Source: UBA6144 sp964399165 (GTDB lineage: Bacteria > Bdellovibrionota > Bacteriovoracia > Bacteriovoracales > Bacteriovoracaceae). From it: a stretch of 64,000 bases of DNA. The translations under genes were made by a program, and so were the position numbers. The stretch spans positions 7,481 to 71,480 of the forward strand of contig CAYNPO010000017.1 in NCBI GenBank assembly GCA_964399165.1, written 5' to 3'. Positions 39,761 to 48,729 of the stretch are shown here, one piece after another. Numbering within the stretch: the stretch's first letter is position 1; each line of letters begins with the position of its first letter. A model generated the notes under the pieces. That model was not told where the DNA came from, made no database searches, and saw only the letters and a list, made by a program, of their open reading frames with translations.

Positions 39761-41590
39761 ATGCTCCCGCTCCTTCTCGCCCTCGCGCTGTCTTCCGTGG
39801 CAGGGGGCGCGGTCGAGGACGTGGCCCGGGGCAAAGCCTGGCGGCGGCTGCTTCATTATGACCCGGAGCTTGGACGAAGCGAGATCACGGATCCCGCCTT
39901 CTTCCTCTCTCCCCGTGGTGCCACCGATCCCGAGGCGGAGTTGCGTGAGAACCTGCGGAGGTTGGCGCAAGAGCAGGTCGATGGGCCCCAGAGCGCGCGC
40001 TTTGCCTGCCGTTTCCCCGCGCGCCAGCGTTTCCTCCAGCGCACCTTCGGCATCATCCCGCGGTTGAAATGCCCCACGTTAGAGGCGTGGCGCGACCGCC
40101 ACGCGCCCGAGAGCGTGACCTATGTCTATGCCTCACAATACGTGGGCAACCCCGCGTCGCTCTTCGGACATACCTTCCTGCGCTTTGACCGCGGCCGCTG
40201 GTCTAACCTCCTGGGCCTCTCCTTGGCCTACTTCGCCCAGGCAGACCAGGAGGACCATGCCTTCACCTACGCCTACAAGGGCCTCACGGGTGGATATGCC
40301 GGTCGCTACACCTTCGATGATTATTACCCGAAGGCCCGCCTCTACGGCAGCTCCGAGAACCGGGACATGTGGGAGTACACGTTGGCCTTCACCGAGGAAG
40401 AACGTTTGATCCTGCTCGAGCACGCCCACGAGCTCTCACTGGCCGGACGCACGCCTTACTACTTCCTGGACAAGAATTGCGCTTTCCGGCTCCTGGAGTT
40501 CTTGGACGTGGCGCGGGAGAAGCTGGAGCTTTCCACCTCCGCCAGGGGGCGTCCCTTTCTCACGCCCCAGGACTCCCTCAAGATCCTCGCGCGCGCGGGA
40601 CTGGTGAAGGACGCGGTTTTTCGGCCATCCTTGCGCCAGCGGGCCGAGGAGCGGTATGGACGCATGGACAAAGGCCAGAAACGGGTGGCCGAGGACATCC
40701 TCCTGGGGCGGATGTCCCCCGAGGAGGTGGGCGACCCGGCCCCTTTGAGCGCGGTGGGCGCCATTTTGGCCATGCGGGAAGCGAAGGGGGAGTTCTCAAC
40801 AAAGGAACGGTCCTTGTTCCAACGGACCACAAACGCCCGTGCCAAGCTGCCTGCCACGCCCGAAGTCCATGTTCCTGGGAATGGGCGGGGAGATCCCTTG
40901 GGTGGGCACGACACCCACCAGCTCCACCTGGGCCTTGCCACCACGGAGCTGACGTCGTCACTTCTCCTGGGCATCCGTCCCGCCGCCCACTCCTTGGATG
41001 ACCGTCCCTCGGGTCTCTTGCCCAACACGCAGGTTCTGTTTTTAGAGCAGTCGTGGCGGGTCGAGGACATCGGGGAGGGAAATAAGCTGCGGCTGCGCCA
41101 GCTCACGTTCATGGACGTCAAATCCCTCTCCGAGCGTACCCTGGTGAACCGCACACCTTCATGGACCGCCCAGCTGGCCTTAATGCCCACTGTGGGTAGT
41201 ATCTGCGGGGATTGCCGCACGCTGCGATTGGGGGGCAGCTATGGAGTGGCCAGCGCCTTGGCCCCAGGCTTCACCGCTTTTGTCATGGGCGGGCCAACAC
41301 TGGAAGTACTTACGCCGGATGAAGCGGTGGTTGGGCGGGCGGCCCCTACGGCCCTGCTGGGGATAGTGGGGGGGTCTGGCGACGATTGGCGATTGCGGTT
41401 GGAGTCCCGCCTGGACGACTTTCTACTGGGCCCGTTTGACCATGAAACCCTCTGGACCACGGACTTGGGCCTCACTTGGCTCATTTCACCAAACCAAGGT
41501 CTCACCCTAGGCGCGGTGTTCGGACAGAACCTGGGTGACCCCGGTTCCAGCGCCCGAGACGCCTCCCTGCGATGGACGGCCCACTTTTGA
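39761..41590 (+). CDS. DUF4105 (Lnb-like N-terminal periplasmic domain) protein
   Basis: 609 residues with a signal peptide (about 1-16). The DUF4105 region includes VYASQYVGNPASLFGHTFLR, EYTLAFTEEERLILLEHAHE and YYFLDKNCAFRLLEFL, where the Cys and two His groups form a conserved catalytic-like site. The last ~230 residues look like an outer-membrane barrel. Lnb is a lipoprotein acyltransferase with a related N-terminal domain, so a lipid or acyl function is possible. It follows the DUF3015 gene directly. Confidence 0.82.
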   Translation: MLPLLLALALSSVAGGAVEDVARGKAWRRLLHYDPELGRSEITDPAFFLSPRGATDPEAELRENLRRLAQEQVDGPQSARFACRFPARQRFLQRTFGIIPRLKCPTLEAWRDRHAPESVTYVYASQYVGNPASLFGHTFLRFDRGRWSNLLGLSLAYFAQADQEDHAFTYAYKGLTGGYAGRYTFDDYYPKARLYGSSENRDMWEYTLAFTEEERLILLEHAHELSLAGRTPYYFLDKNCAFRLLEFLDVAREKLELSTSARGRPFLTPQDSLKILARAGLVKDAVFRPSLRQRAEERYGRMDKGQKRVAEDILLGRMSPEEVGDPAPLSAVGAILAMREAKGEFSTKERSLFQRTTNARAKLPATPEVHVPGNGRGDPLGGHDTHQLHLGLATTELTSSLLLGIRPAAHSLDDRPSGLLPNTQVLFLEQSWRVEDIGEGNKLRLRQLTFMDVKSLSERTLVNRTPSWTAQLALMPTVGSICGDCRTLRLGGSYGVASALAPGFTAFVMGGPTLEVLTPDEAVVGRAAPTALLGIVGGSGDDWRLRLESRLDDFLLGPFDHETLWTTDLGLTWLISPNQGLTLGAVFGQNLGDPGSSARDASLRWTAHF

Positions 41591-41607
41591 GTCGGTAAGC
41601 TGGCTGG

Positions 41608-41955
41608 ATGCAACCTTCCTGCCCCCAATGTTCCTCCGAGAACACCTACCAAGACGGTACCCTGTGGATTTGTCCGGACTGCGCCCATGAATGGGCCGAA
41701 GGCCCCGCCACCGTGGCCGAAACCGTGACGGACGACGGCCAGATCCGCGACGCCAACGGCAACGTCCTCGCCAACGGAGATTCCGTCATCGTGCTTAAAG
41801 AGCTCAAGATCCGCGGGGCATCCGGTTCCGTGAAAAGCGGCACGAAAGTCCGCAACATTCGCCTAGACGACTTGGGCGACGGGCATAACATCGCATGTCG
41901 GATCGACGGCATCGGGGCGATCCATTTGAAGTCGGAGTTCGTGCGCAAGGCCTGA
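41608..41955 (+). CDS. yjdM: PhnA/YjdM-family zinc-ribbon protein
   Basis: 115 residues. An N-terminal zinc ribbon (CPQCSSENTYQDGTLWICPDC) is followed by the YjdM/PhnA domain (VLANGDSVIVLKELKIRG, GTKVRNIRL, GHNIACRIDGIGAIHLKSEF). The family was named for phosphonate genes but has no proven role there. The ATG follows GCTGGATG without a strong ribosome site. Convergent with the DUF2945 gene. Confidence 0.92.
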   Translation: MQPSCPQCSSENTYQDGTLWICPDCAHEWAEGPATVAETVTDDGQIRDANGNVLANGDSVIVLKELKIRGASGSVKSGTKVRNIRLDDLGDGHNIACRIDGIGAIHLKSEFVRKA

Positions 41956-41971
41956 ACGGCGCGGAGGTCCG

Positions 41972-42205
41972 TCATCGCTTTTGACGGGGTTCTAACTCCG
42001 TATGGAGCTTCAAAGCGACGTTCCCCGCCTCTGACTTCACGAGATAGGCGGGCTTCTCCACCGATCCGTTGCGTTTAATGTTCTTGCCCTTGATGATTCT
42101 CTCCACGGGCCCGAAGAACACCTCTTCCACCGTTCCCAGCACGGGATTTCCCACCCATTTCCACTGGATTTTCGCACCGACCCGGTATGGTTTCACTTGG
42201 CCCAT
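41972..42205 (-). CDS. DUF2945 (TUDOR-like) small protein
   Basis: 77 residues from the ATG at 42205. The DUF2945 pattern is complete: VGAKIQWKWVGNPVLGTVEE, then IIKGKNIKRNGSVEKPAYLV and ALKLHTELEPR. These small basic barrels occur in many bacteria and fungi, with no assigned biochemical function. A longer in-frame start at 42241 lacks conserved residues. Confidence 0.8.
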   Translation of the reverse strand: MGQVKPYRVGAKIQWKWVGNPVLGTVEEVFFGPVERIIKGKNIKRNGSVEKPAYLVKSEAGNVALKLHTELEPRQKR

Positions 42206-42243
42206 GCTATGGTTGTAACAGGGACTTCTAGAAAAGGGCATAT

Positions 42244-42771
42244 ATGCCAGGTCCGGTGTCCGGAAATTTGTGGTGTAGACCGTGGGCAGAAGCGGACGCG
42301 GAGGCCTTCTTTGAATTGAGCCGCGATCCCGGCTTCACCCTCCACCCCATCACGGACTATCGGCAGGAGAGCCTCGCCGCGGCGAGGGCCTGGGTGAGGG
42401 ACATGGCCATCCTCCATGCCCACACCGGCATGGGCAAGTGGGGCGTGTGGGAAAAATCCAGCGGCCAGCTGATCGGCATGGGGGGGCTCACGCCCTGGAC
42501 TTGGGAAGGGGAGGAGCTGGTGGACATCACCTACCGACTGCGCGAGTCGGCCTGGGGCAAGGGACATGGAACGGAGTTGGCGCGGGCGCTCGTATCCTAC
42601 GCCTGGGAGCTGGGACTGCCGGAAATCACCGCCACCATCACGCCGAACAACGTGGGATCCAAGCGCATCGCCCAGAAGCTGGGAATGTCCTTTGAGAAGA
42701 ACATTCTGCTTCTGGGCGTTCCGACGGAGCTTTACCGACTTACTCGACCCGGCAGCGCACGGAAGAGTTGA
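42244..42771 (+). CDS. GNAT acetyltransferase, RimJ/RimL type
   Basis: 175 residues. N-terminal LWCRPWAEADAEAFFELSRD and the core VDITYRLRESAWGKGHGTEL (acetyl-CoA loop R/W-G-K-G-H-G) followed by ITATITPNNVGSKRIAQKLG are the standard RimJ/L architecture. It probably acetylates a protein N-terminus or a small amine. Divergent from the DUF2945 gene, 38 bp apart. Confidence 0.9.
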   Translation: MPGPVSGNLWCRPWAEADAEAFFELSRDPGFTLHPITDYRQESLAAARAWVRDMAILHAHTGMGKWGVWEKSSGQLIGMGGLTPWTWEGEELVDITYRLRESAWGKGHGTELARALVSYAWELGLPEITATITPNNVGSKRIAQKLGMSFEKNILLLGVPTELYRLTRPGSARKS

Positions 42772-42825
42772 CCCATCAGGCGTGGTCGGCTTGAAGATCG
42801 AGTGGTGATCTAATTACGAGATGGG

Positions 42826-43341
42826 CTAGAACCGCCGGTCAAACACCACACGCACGTTGCCGCTCTCGCATACGTCATTGGGGGTGTCTTTCACGACCTG
42901 CACGGCCACGTAGCGCAGTCCCCGGCGAGAACCCTCGTAGGCAACTGAGCGCAACTCACCGTCGAGGAACGCCTGGGTGGCGCTGCACCCGCCCTGCACG
43001 CGTTCCACCGTCACGATTTCTGAATGGGTGAAGTCCAAGGTTTTGTCATCGCGGTTGCGGTCCAAGAAGACGCCGTAGATGCATTGTTGGCCATGCTCGC
43101 CGGGGAAGACGGCTTCGAAGAGGAACTTATTAAGATCCTTGTCAGCGGAGAGTTGCTTGAACTCTATGCCGCGCTCGCGGAAAGTGGCGGGGGCCTGCAC
43201 GTAAGCTCCCCCGAAGGCGCCGCAATCATAACCCGCGGCCCGGGCGCGGTAGGTGGTCCCCTCAGGGAGTTTGAAAGTCTCGGTCCATTCCTGGGCGAAT
43301 GCGCTGGCGGGGAGGAGGGCGGCGAGAATTAAAGCTTTCAT
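42826..43341 (-). CDS. Small secreted protein, unknown
   Basis: 171 residues with a signal peptide (1-16, AFA). The mature part is beta-rich and has about four Cys (YDCGAFG, QQCIYG, GGCSATQ, DVCESG) likely in disulfides. No family is recognised. It is the third gene of a minus-strand run after the imelysin and DUF1111 genes, 8 bp behind the latter, and may belong to the same iron or redox function. Confidence 0.6.
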   Translation of the reverse strand: MKALILAALLPASAFAQEWTETFKLPEGTTYRARAAGYDCGAFGGAYVQAPATFRERGIEFKQLSADKDLNKFLFEAVFPGEHGQQCIYGVFLDRNRDDKTLDFTHSEIVTVERVQGGCSATQAFLDGELRSVAYEGSRRGLRYVAVQVVKDTPNDVCESGNVRVVFDRRF

Positions 43342-43349
43342 AGGGACTC

Positions 43350-44714
43350 CTAGAGGCTGTTGAGGAATTGGAGGAGATGATCGCGCTCCGTGCGGGGAAG
43401 CGCCATGAACGCGCGTTGGGCGGCCGCGGCTTCGCCGCCGTGCCAGAGGATCGCTTCCTCCAGGCTGCGGGCGCGTCCGTCGTGCAGATATCGGGAGTGG
43501 CCGTTCACCGTGGGCACCAGGCCTAAACCCCACAAGGGTGGCGTGCGCCACTCGCGGGTGCTGGCCAGGTCCTCGTTGGGCAAATCCTCGACGTCATCGG
43601 CGAGGGCGTCACCCATGTCATGAAGCAAGAAGTCCGAATAGGGCCAGATCTTCTGGGAGGCGAGCACCGGACGGCCGGCGTCGGGTGAAGTGGTGAAAGA
43701 GGGGGTGTGGCAGCTGGTGCAATTGATCCGGTGAAAGACCGCGCGGCCGGCAAGAACCCCGGGGGCGTCGGCGTTGCGGCGCTGGGGGACGGCCAGGAGT
43801 TCCGTGTAGGTGGTCACGCTGTCCAAGCGCTCACGTGGAATGTCCTCGGGGCTTTTGGCCCGCAGGCACTCTGTCTGCACCTCGGTGCATTCTTCCTCAG
43901 GGAAGAGCGGGCTGGTGATGCCCATGTCACCGTTAAAGGCGGCGGCATTTTGCTCGAGTAAGCTTGCTTTGCCGGCCTTCCAGCCGAAGCGACCCAAGCG
44001 CACGTCCCCATGCTCGGCTGAGGCCACGCGGTTGGCACGGCCGGAGATGCCGTCCCCATCGGCGTCGTAAGGATCTTCATTTTTGAGGATGTCCCGTTCG
44101 GAGATGGATTGGACCAGCCCCAGGCCAATGAGCTGCGGGGCCACACGGGGGGAAGCGATGGTGTCGCCCAGGGGGCCGAAGGCGAGTTCCACGAAGCGGT
44201 ACACGGGTTTCATGAGCGTGGCGAGGAGGCCATCGTCATAGCGAAGCTCGATGCGCTCGTAGGCCACATGGGTACGCCCTTCTCCGGGCACACCCTCGAT
44301 GCCCACGGGCTGGAGTTGCCCGCCGTAGGCGGGATGAGGGATGGGACCCAAGGCGGTCTTGAGTCGAAGGCGGAAGAGCAGTGAAACCTGCGTGGCCCCT
44401 TCGTACTCTGGCAGGCCCGCACCCCGCCCGTCCTTGAAGTGGCAGGCGGCGCAGGCCACGGCGTTGAAGTTAGGGCCGAGCCCGTCCCGGGCAGTGGTGG
44501 AGGAAGGGGCGCTGACCCAGGCGAGGTTGAAGAAGCTGTTCCCCACGGCGAACTGCCTGCGCTCGTCCCCGCGCACGCCCGCATGTGGGTGGCTGAAGGC
44601 CTGGACGGAGAAGTCGGAGGTGGATCCGGCTCCGCCGGGGAATTGCTCGGACGGGTCCACTGCGGGGGTAGCGCCTGCAGCAGAAAGGAGTGTTCCTAGG
44701 AGCAGCGGCAGCAT
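43350..44714 (-). CDS. Di-heme DUF1111 oxidoreductase
   Basis: 454 residues with a signal peptide (1-15). Two c-type heme sites are present: CAACH (88-92, in VACAACHFKDGRGAG) and CTSCH (near 335, in RINCTSCHTPSF). Typical DUF1111 blocks follow (LHDMGDALADDVEDLP, EWRTPPLWGLGLVPTVNGHS, YLHDGRARSLEEAILWHGGE). The family pairs with imelysin proteins in iron-related operons; here its ATG overlaps the imelysin stop (TGATG). It probably works in the periplasm in electron transfer. Confidence 0.9.
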   Translation of the reverse strand: MLPLLLGTLLSAAGATPAVDPSEQFPGGAGSTSDFSVQAFSHPHAGVRGDERRQFAVGNSFFNLAWVSAPSSTTARDGLGPNFNAVACAACHFKDGRGAGLPEYEGATQVSLLFRLRLKTALGPIPHPAYGGQLQPVGIEGVPGEGRTHVAYERIELRYDDGLLATLMKPVYRFVELAFGPLGDTIASPRVAPQLIGLGLVQSISERDILKNEDPYDADGDGISGRANRVASAEHGDVRLGRFGWKAGKASLLEQNAAAFNGDMGITSPLFPEEECTEVQTECLRAKSPEDIPRERLDSVTTYTELLAVPQRRNADAPGVLAGRAVFHRINCTSCHTPSFTTSPDAGRPVLASQKIWPYSDFLLHDMGDALADDVEDLPNEDLASTREWRTPPLWGLGLVPTVNGHSRYLHDGRARSLEEAILWHGGEAAAAQRAFMALPRTERDHLLQFLNSL

Positions 44715-45799
44715 CAGTATTCCACCGGCGCGCCCAGCAGTACGGAAACTTCCACCAGGTCCTTGGCCAACGCCTCGAGTTCCTCCACCACACCCAGGAT
44801 GCGGGCGCGACCGGTGGGATCGGTGATGGCCTGGTCGAAGGGCACCGGGATGTTGATGAATTGGGCGGGGAGTCCGGCCATTCGGCCCCGGATGCGTTGA
44901 GCGGCGGCGCTTCCGCGCACGGCGGGGAGATTCAGGATACCGGTGACGTCCACCACGTCGGCGACACCCAGGTAGTTCCACAGGATGTCCATGTGGGTCA
45001 TGTCGGAGAAGCAAGAATGCTCGTCCTCCTGCCCTTGGGTGTCGTAGGCCACGTACATGCGCTCGCCAGAGAGCTCGTCCCCGGCCATGAAGATGATGCC
45101 GGAGAGGATTTTCTTCATCGCCTGGGCGGTGGGCATGGCCTCGAACTCGCGGCGGAAGTTGGCCGCGTTGGGGCGCCATTCGCGCTCGAGCCCAGCCAGA
45201 TCGTCTACCAGCATCTCAGCTACCAGGTTCAGGTACTGGGCCCGGCGTCCGGCGTTGGGAGCGGTGGTGTAGTCGGTGTAGGGACGCTGGCCCGGACCGT
45301 CGGCGTAGAAGTCCTGGCCCCACAACAGGAACTCGATGGCGTGGTAGCCGGTGGAGATGTTCTTCTCCCCGTCGTTTTCATTGAGGGAAACCAGGAGCTC
45401 GCGGTTGAGCTGCGGGTAGGCGGCCACGTTATTGATGATGCCGGCGTTGGGGTTGCCTTGGACGTAATCGATGTAGGCCTCGTCCAAAGGCCAGGCGTTC
45501 AGAAGGCCCTCGGGGCCGCCGTCGCGGTCGATGGGACCGTTATAAAAGCGGAAGACTTCCGTGCGTCCGTAGACCTCGCGGGCGAAGCGCCAGGAGTTTT
45601 GGGCGGCGTCCAGAGTCATGACCGAGGGCGTGCGGGTGAAGCTGGTGAGGGCGGTCTGCAGTTCACGGGCGCGCTTGAGGGCCTCGGCGTAGGAGGCGTG
45701 TACGTGGGCCGCGTAGTTGCGGACACTCTGCTCGGCGGTTTGCGCGAAGCCGGTGGTGGAGGCGGTGATCAGGGCCAAAGAGAAAAGGAGGCGCTTCAT
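44714..45799 (-). CDS. Imelysin-family (M75/IrpA-like) protein
   Basis: 361 residues with a signal peptide (1-19). The imelysin GxHxxE motif is at G151-Y-H153-A-I-E156 (ISTGYHAIEFLLWG), with the second region LWNYLGVADVVDVTGILNLP. These periplasmic or surface proteins take part in iron uptake; peptidase activity is disputed. Transcribed just before the DUF1111 di-heme gene, the usual partner. The start begins the signal peptide. Confidence 0.9.
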   Translation of the reverse strand: MKRLLFSLALITASTTGFAQTAEQSVRNYAAHVHASYAEALKRARELQTALTSFTRTPSVMTLDAAQNSWRFAREVYGRTEVFRFYNGPIDRDGGPEGLLNAWPLDEAYIDYVQGNPNAGIINNVAAYPQLNRELLVSLNENDGEKNISTGYHAIEFLLWGQDFYADGPGQRPYTDYTTAPNAGRRAQYLNLVAEMLVDDLAGLEREWRPNAANFRREFEAMPTAQAMKKILSGIIFMAGDELSGERMYVAYDTQGQEDEHSCFSDMTHMDILWNYLGVADVVDVTGILNLPAVRGSAAAQRIRGRMAGLPAQFINIPVPFDQAITDPTGRARILGVVEELEALAKDLVEVSVLLGAPVEY

Positions 45800-46016
45800 G
45801 GAGTTGTTCCTTGCATGAAAAGAGATGGTGTTTGATAGCCCAAACAGCGAGGGTTGGGCCAGGGGAAGGAGCGTTGAGGGAAGAAAAGAAAGAGGGGTTA
45901 ACGTCCCGTAACCTCGGTGACCATTCTGTCTTTTTTGCCGACAAAGGGACCGTTTTAGCCGGCCCAGCAGCGTTTTAAAGCCACTTCCATGGCCTGGTTT
46001 TTGCTGAGCCAGGGGC

Positions 46017-47501
46017 ATGAAACATCTTTTATGGCTTCTGCTTGTGGCTTGCCCTTTCACGTTTGCCTGGGCGGACGCTTTACCCGAGCACCTGGAACGG
46101 GAGCATGTGGCCCTGGAGCAAGAGGGGCGTGCATTGCGGGACCTGCACACATCACTGCAAGAGCGACAGGTCCGCGTCCGCGAGATCCGCGGCCCGATAG
46201 AAATGTTCCGCGAGCGGGCCTTCCTGTGGCGCTACACCATGGACGACCGTCAGTACCGCTCCCGGCACCGGGAGCATATCCAACGTCAGCAACGCTTCCA
46301 GGAGCAGTTGCGCATGCACCGCCAAGCCATGGCCGAGGCCGCGCCGGCACCCGGCCCCCAAGGAGACCAACGGCCTGGGGAGGCCCTGTCACCGCCTCCG
46401 GTGGAAATTGACGAAAGCGATGAGCTGGCGGACCTGCCTCCGTCTCAGCGGTTAGAAAGGTTGTTGGAGCGCTCACCCCGCGACGAGGCCGAACTGCAGG
46501 ACCTGCGCTCCCAATGGCGGGCGCAGTACGAACGCGCCATGCAGGCCCAAAGGGCCCTAGGAAACTTGCCATCTGTGGAGGCGGTAGACGCGTATCGGGC
46601 GGAAGTCGCCCGCAGCGAGGCGCTGGCCCAACGGGTGCACCGTCTGGACGAGCGCGTGAATCGCCAGCGCGAGGAAATCTCCTCACTCCAACGGCAGGCC
46701 CAGCATAACCGTCAACAGGATATCGTTGCCCAAATCATCTCCGAGTTCCCACATGGTCATGGGGCCGGTCCCGAGCCCCGCTATGTCAGCAGCATCCAAC
46801 TGGACGTGGAGGGGGGAGTGGTCACCGCACAATTGGATTCCGAGGGAGCGCGCCGGTTGCTAGGCTTCGAATTTAGGAACGTGGGCTCCCCGGTGATCAA
46901 CCCCACCGGGAGCGGCGACAACTCCGGCGGCTACCGTGAGTTCTCCTTCCAATTCCACGACGCTCACGCGCCGAAGTTCATACTATCAGACAACGCCAAG
47001 CTCAGCGGGCGTGATTCCCACGACAACATGGTGACGGTGATGATGTTCTTCCCTCGCCGCGTGCGGCCTTGGCTGGAGCCCTCCAACGATGAGTGGGTGG
47101 TCCACCTGGGCAACGGCGAGACCGCCGTGTTCGACCCTGCCACCAAGGAAGTGAAAGGGGGCGTGTTCCGCGAGGCCCCCATCGACTTGAATCCGGACCG
47201 TACCGCCCGCCACTTTGCCCGGGTGGCTTACCAGGGCAACGGCCTGGTGCTGGAAACCAGTCGCCGGGGAGAGTCCCCCGAGTACACGGCGACTCAGGTC
47301 TTCAACCGCAACGAGAACATCACCCACGTGAAGCTGCGCCACCGTGGCCGCGAGTGCCTCGTGCGGAAGGATTTAGTGTGGGAGGGATCCCACGGCCAGC
47401 AGGGCGTGCAGTTCAAATACGCGAGCGACCAGGAGTTCCTGGACCGGGTGGTCAACCCAGAGTGTGGTTGGCAGCTCACTCTGCCGGCCATTTCCCCGTA
47501 A
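46017..47501 (+). CDS. Secreted coiled-coil protein, unknown
   Basis: 494 residues with a signal peptide (1-19, AWA). Residues 25-230 are strongly helical and Arg/Glu/Gln-rich (LEREHVALEQEGRALRDLHT, ERVNRQREEISSLQRQAQHN) and should form coiled coils. The C-terminal 250 residues look beta-rich (YVSSIQLDVEGGVVTAQLDS) with two Cys near the end. No family is known. The layout suggests a periplasmic structural or surface protein. It is divergent from the imelysin gene across 217 bp. Confidence 0.6.
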   Translation: MKHLLWLLLVACPFTFAWADALPEHLEREHVALEQEGRALRDLHTSLQERQVRVREIRGPIEMFRERAFLWRYTMDDRQYRSRHREHIQRQQRFQEQLRMHRQAMAEAAPAPGPQGDQRPGEALSPPPVEIDESDELADLPPSQRLERLLERSPRDEAELQDLRSQWRAQYERAMQAQRALGNLPSVEAVDAYRAEVARSEALAQRVHRLDERVNRQREEISSLQRQAQHNRQQDIVAQIISEFPHGHGAGPEPRYVSSIQLDVEGGVVTAQLDSEGARRLLGFEFRNVGSPVINPTGSGDNSGGYREFSFQFHDAHAPKFILSDNAKLSGRDSHDNMVTVMMFFPRRVRPWLEPSNDEWVVHLGNGETAVFDPATKEVKGGVFREAPIDLNPDRTARHFARVAYQGNGLVLETSRRGESPEYTATQVFNRNENITHVKLRHRGRECLVRKDLVWEGSHGQQGVQFKYASDQEFLDRVVNPECGWQLTLPAISP

Positions 47502-47680
47502 AGAAGGTAGCGCCGATCCCTTCGTCCATGATCCTCGTCATGTTTGCCTGATGTCGATCCGGGGGGCATGAACGGCGATTAGTGCTGCATGGGCGTACGA
47601 ACTTTTGTTCGAATGGCCGCACGATGAAATGTTTTTCCTACATCAGGGACGTTGGTAGGTTGTGCGAAAGGGAGTCACCC

Positions 47681-48208
47681 ATGAAATCCTTTCTCACCTT
47701 GCTTCTTCTGTTCTCCCATCTCGCGCATGCCGACATTTCGCTTGGAGAGCTAGGGATAGGCGCTGAGGTGAGTCCCTCGGCGCCAACGCTTCCGGCCGCC
47801 GCGATGGAGGAACGTCGTTCGGACCTCCAGAAACACCAAGTCCTCGGGCTCACCACACTGGGCCTCATGCTCGCCACGGCGTTCACCGGAGGAAGCGCCA
47901 TCGATAGCAATACACACATGTACCTTGGATTCGCCACCGCGGGTCTCTATGGAGCGACCGCTTATTACTCCTTGAGCGCCCCCAAACCGAAGGGGGTGAA
48001 AGATCGCGGCCGGGTCAAATGGCATAAGGCCCTGGCATGGGTACACGCCCCACTCATGGTGATCACCCCTTATCTCGGCTACCTGTATAAGAAGCATGAG
48101 GAAGACGGCAAGAAGCACTCTTCGCTTGAGAAACAGCACTCCACCGCAGCCGGGCTACTCATCGGGAGCTTCGCCTTGTCCGCCACCCTCATGATCGTGG
48201 AGTTTTAA
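47681..48208 (+). CDS. b561-like membrane protein
   Basis: 175 residues with a signal peptide (1-16, AHA) and about four membrane segments (HQVLGLTTLGLMLATAFTGG, MYLGFATAGLYGATAYYSLS, WHKALAWVHAPLMVITPYLG, HSTAAGLLIGSFALSATLMI). His residues at the segment ends (KHQVLG, WHKALAWVHAP, EKQHSTAAG) are placed like heme ligands in cytochrome b561. It ends 1 bp before a YceI gene, a frequent pairing. Confidence 0.7.
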   Translation: MKSFLTLLLLFSHLAHADISLGELGIGAEVSPSAPTLPAAAMEERRSDLQKHQVLGLTTLGLMLATAFTGGSAIDSNTHMYLGFATAGLYGATAYYSLSAPKPKGVKDRGRVKWHKALAWVHAPLMVITPYLGYLYKKHEEDGKKHSSLEKQHSTAAGLLIGSFALSATLMIVEF

Positions 48209-48209
48209 A

Positions 48210-48722
48210 ATGGCTTTCTTGTTGGTGTTCCTCCTTACTGACCTATCGATGGCGGAGCAAACCTTCCAGCGCCAGCTGGAGAAGGGCAAGGCCACATACC
48301 GGGTTTCTTTCCTTACAAAGCGGGTGACGGGGACATCCCAGGCGCTCAAAGGGAAAGTGGTTTGTGCGGCAGACTGTGAGTTCTTGCTGGCCGTACCTGT
48401 GGACAGTTTCGATTCCGGTGACTCCAACCGGGACTTGAACATGCGTAGTGCCCTGGACACAACAAAGCATGCGCTGGCCGTGGCGAAGGGGCGCTTTCCG
48501 CGTGCGCAATGGGAAAAACCTGAGTTCGTTCTGGATGCCAACGTGGAATTACGTGGAGTCTCTGTGCCGTACCCCGTGCATGTCAGCGACCATGGCAAAC
48601 GAGCCGCCTTCACCTTGGACTTGGATAAGCACGGCATCGAACGTCCTTCGCTTTTCGGAATGCGCATCAAGCAAGAGGTACCGGTTGAATTCGCCCTGAA
48701 CTGGAAGAAGGCAGACCCTTAG
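48210..48722 (+). CDS. YceI-family protein
   Basis: 170 residues with a short signal peptide. The YceI lipocalin-like barrel is recognisable: LAVPVDSFDSGDSNRDLNMR, then WEKPEFVLDANVELRGVSVP and FTLDLDKHGIERPSLFGMRI. YceI proteins bind long isoprenoids in the periplasm and often sit beside b561-type cytochromes, as here. It ends 7 bp before the convergent metG gene. Confidence 0.82.
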   Translation: MAFLLVFLLTDLSMAEQTFQRQLEKGKATYRVSFLTKRVTGTSQALKGKVVCAADCEFLLAVPVDSFDSGDSNRDLNMRSALDTTKHALAVAKGRFPRAQWEKPEFVLDANVELRGVSVPYPVHVSDHGKRAAFTLDLDKHGIERPSLFGMRIKQEVPVEFALNWKKADP

Positions 48723-48729
48723 GGGGGAC

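Noticed and set aside
43350..45179. Very long minus-strand ORF covering the DUF1111 gene and beyond
   Set aside because: Its N-terminal half is a shadow of the imelysin gene; the signal peptide and heme domain begin at 44714.
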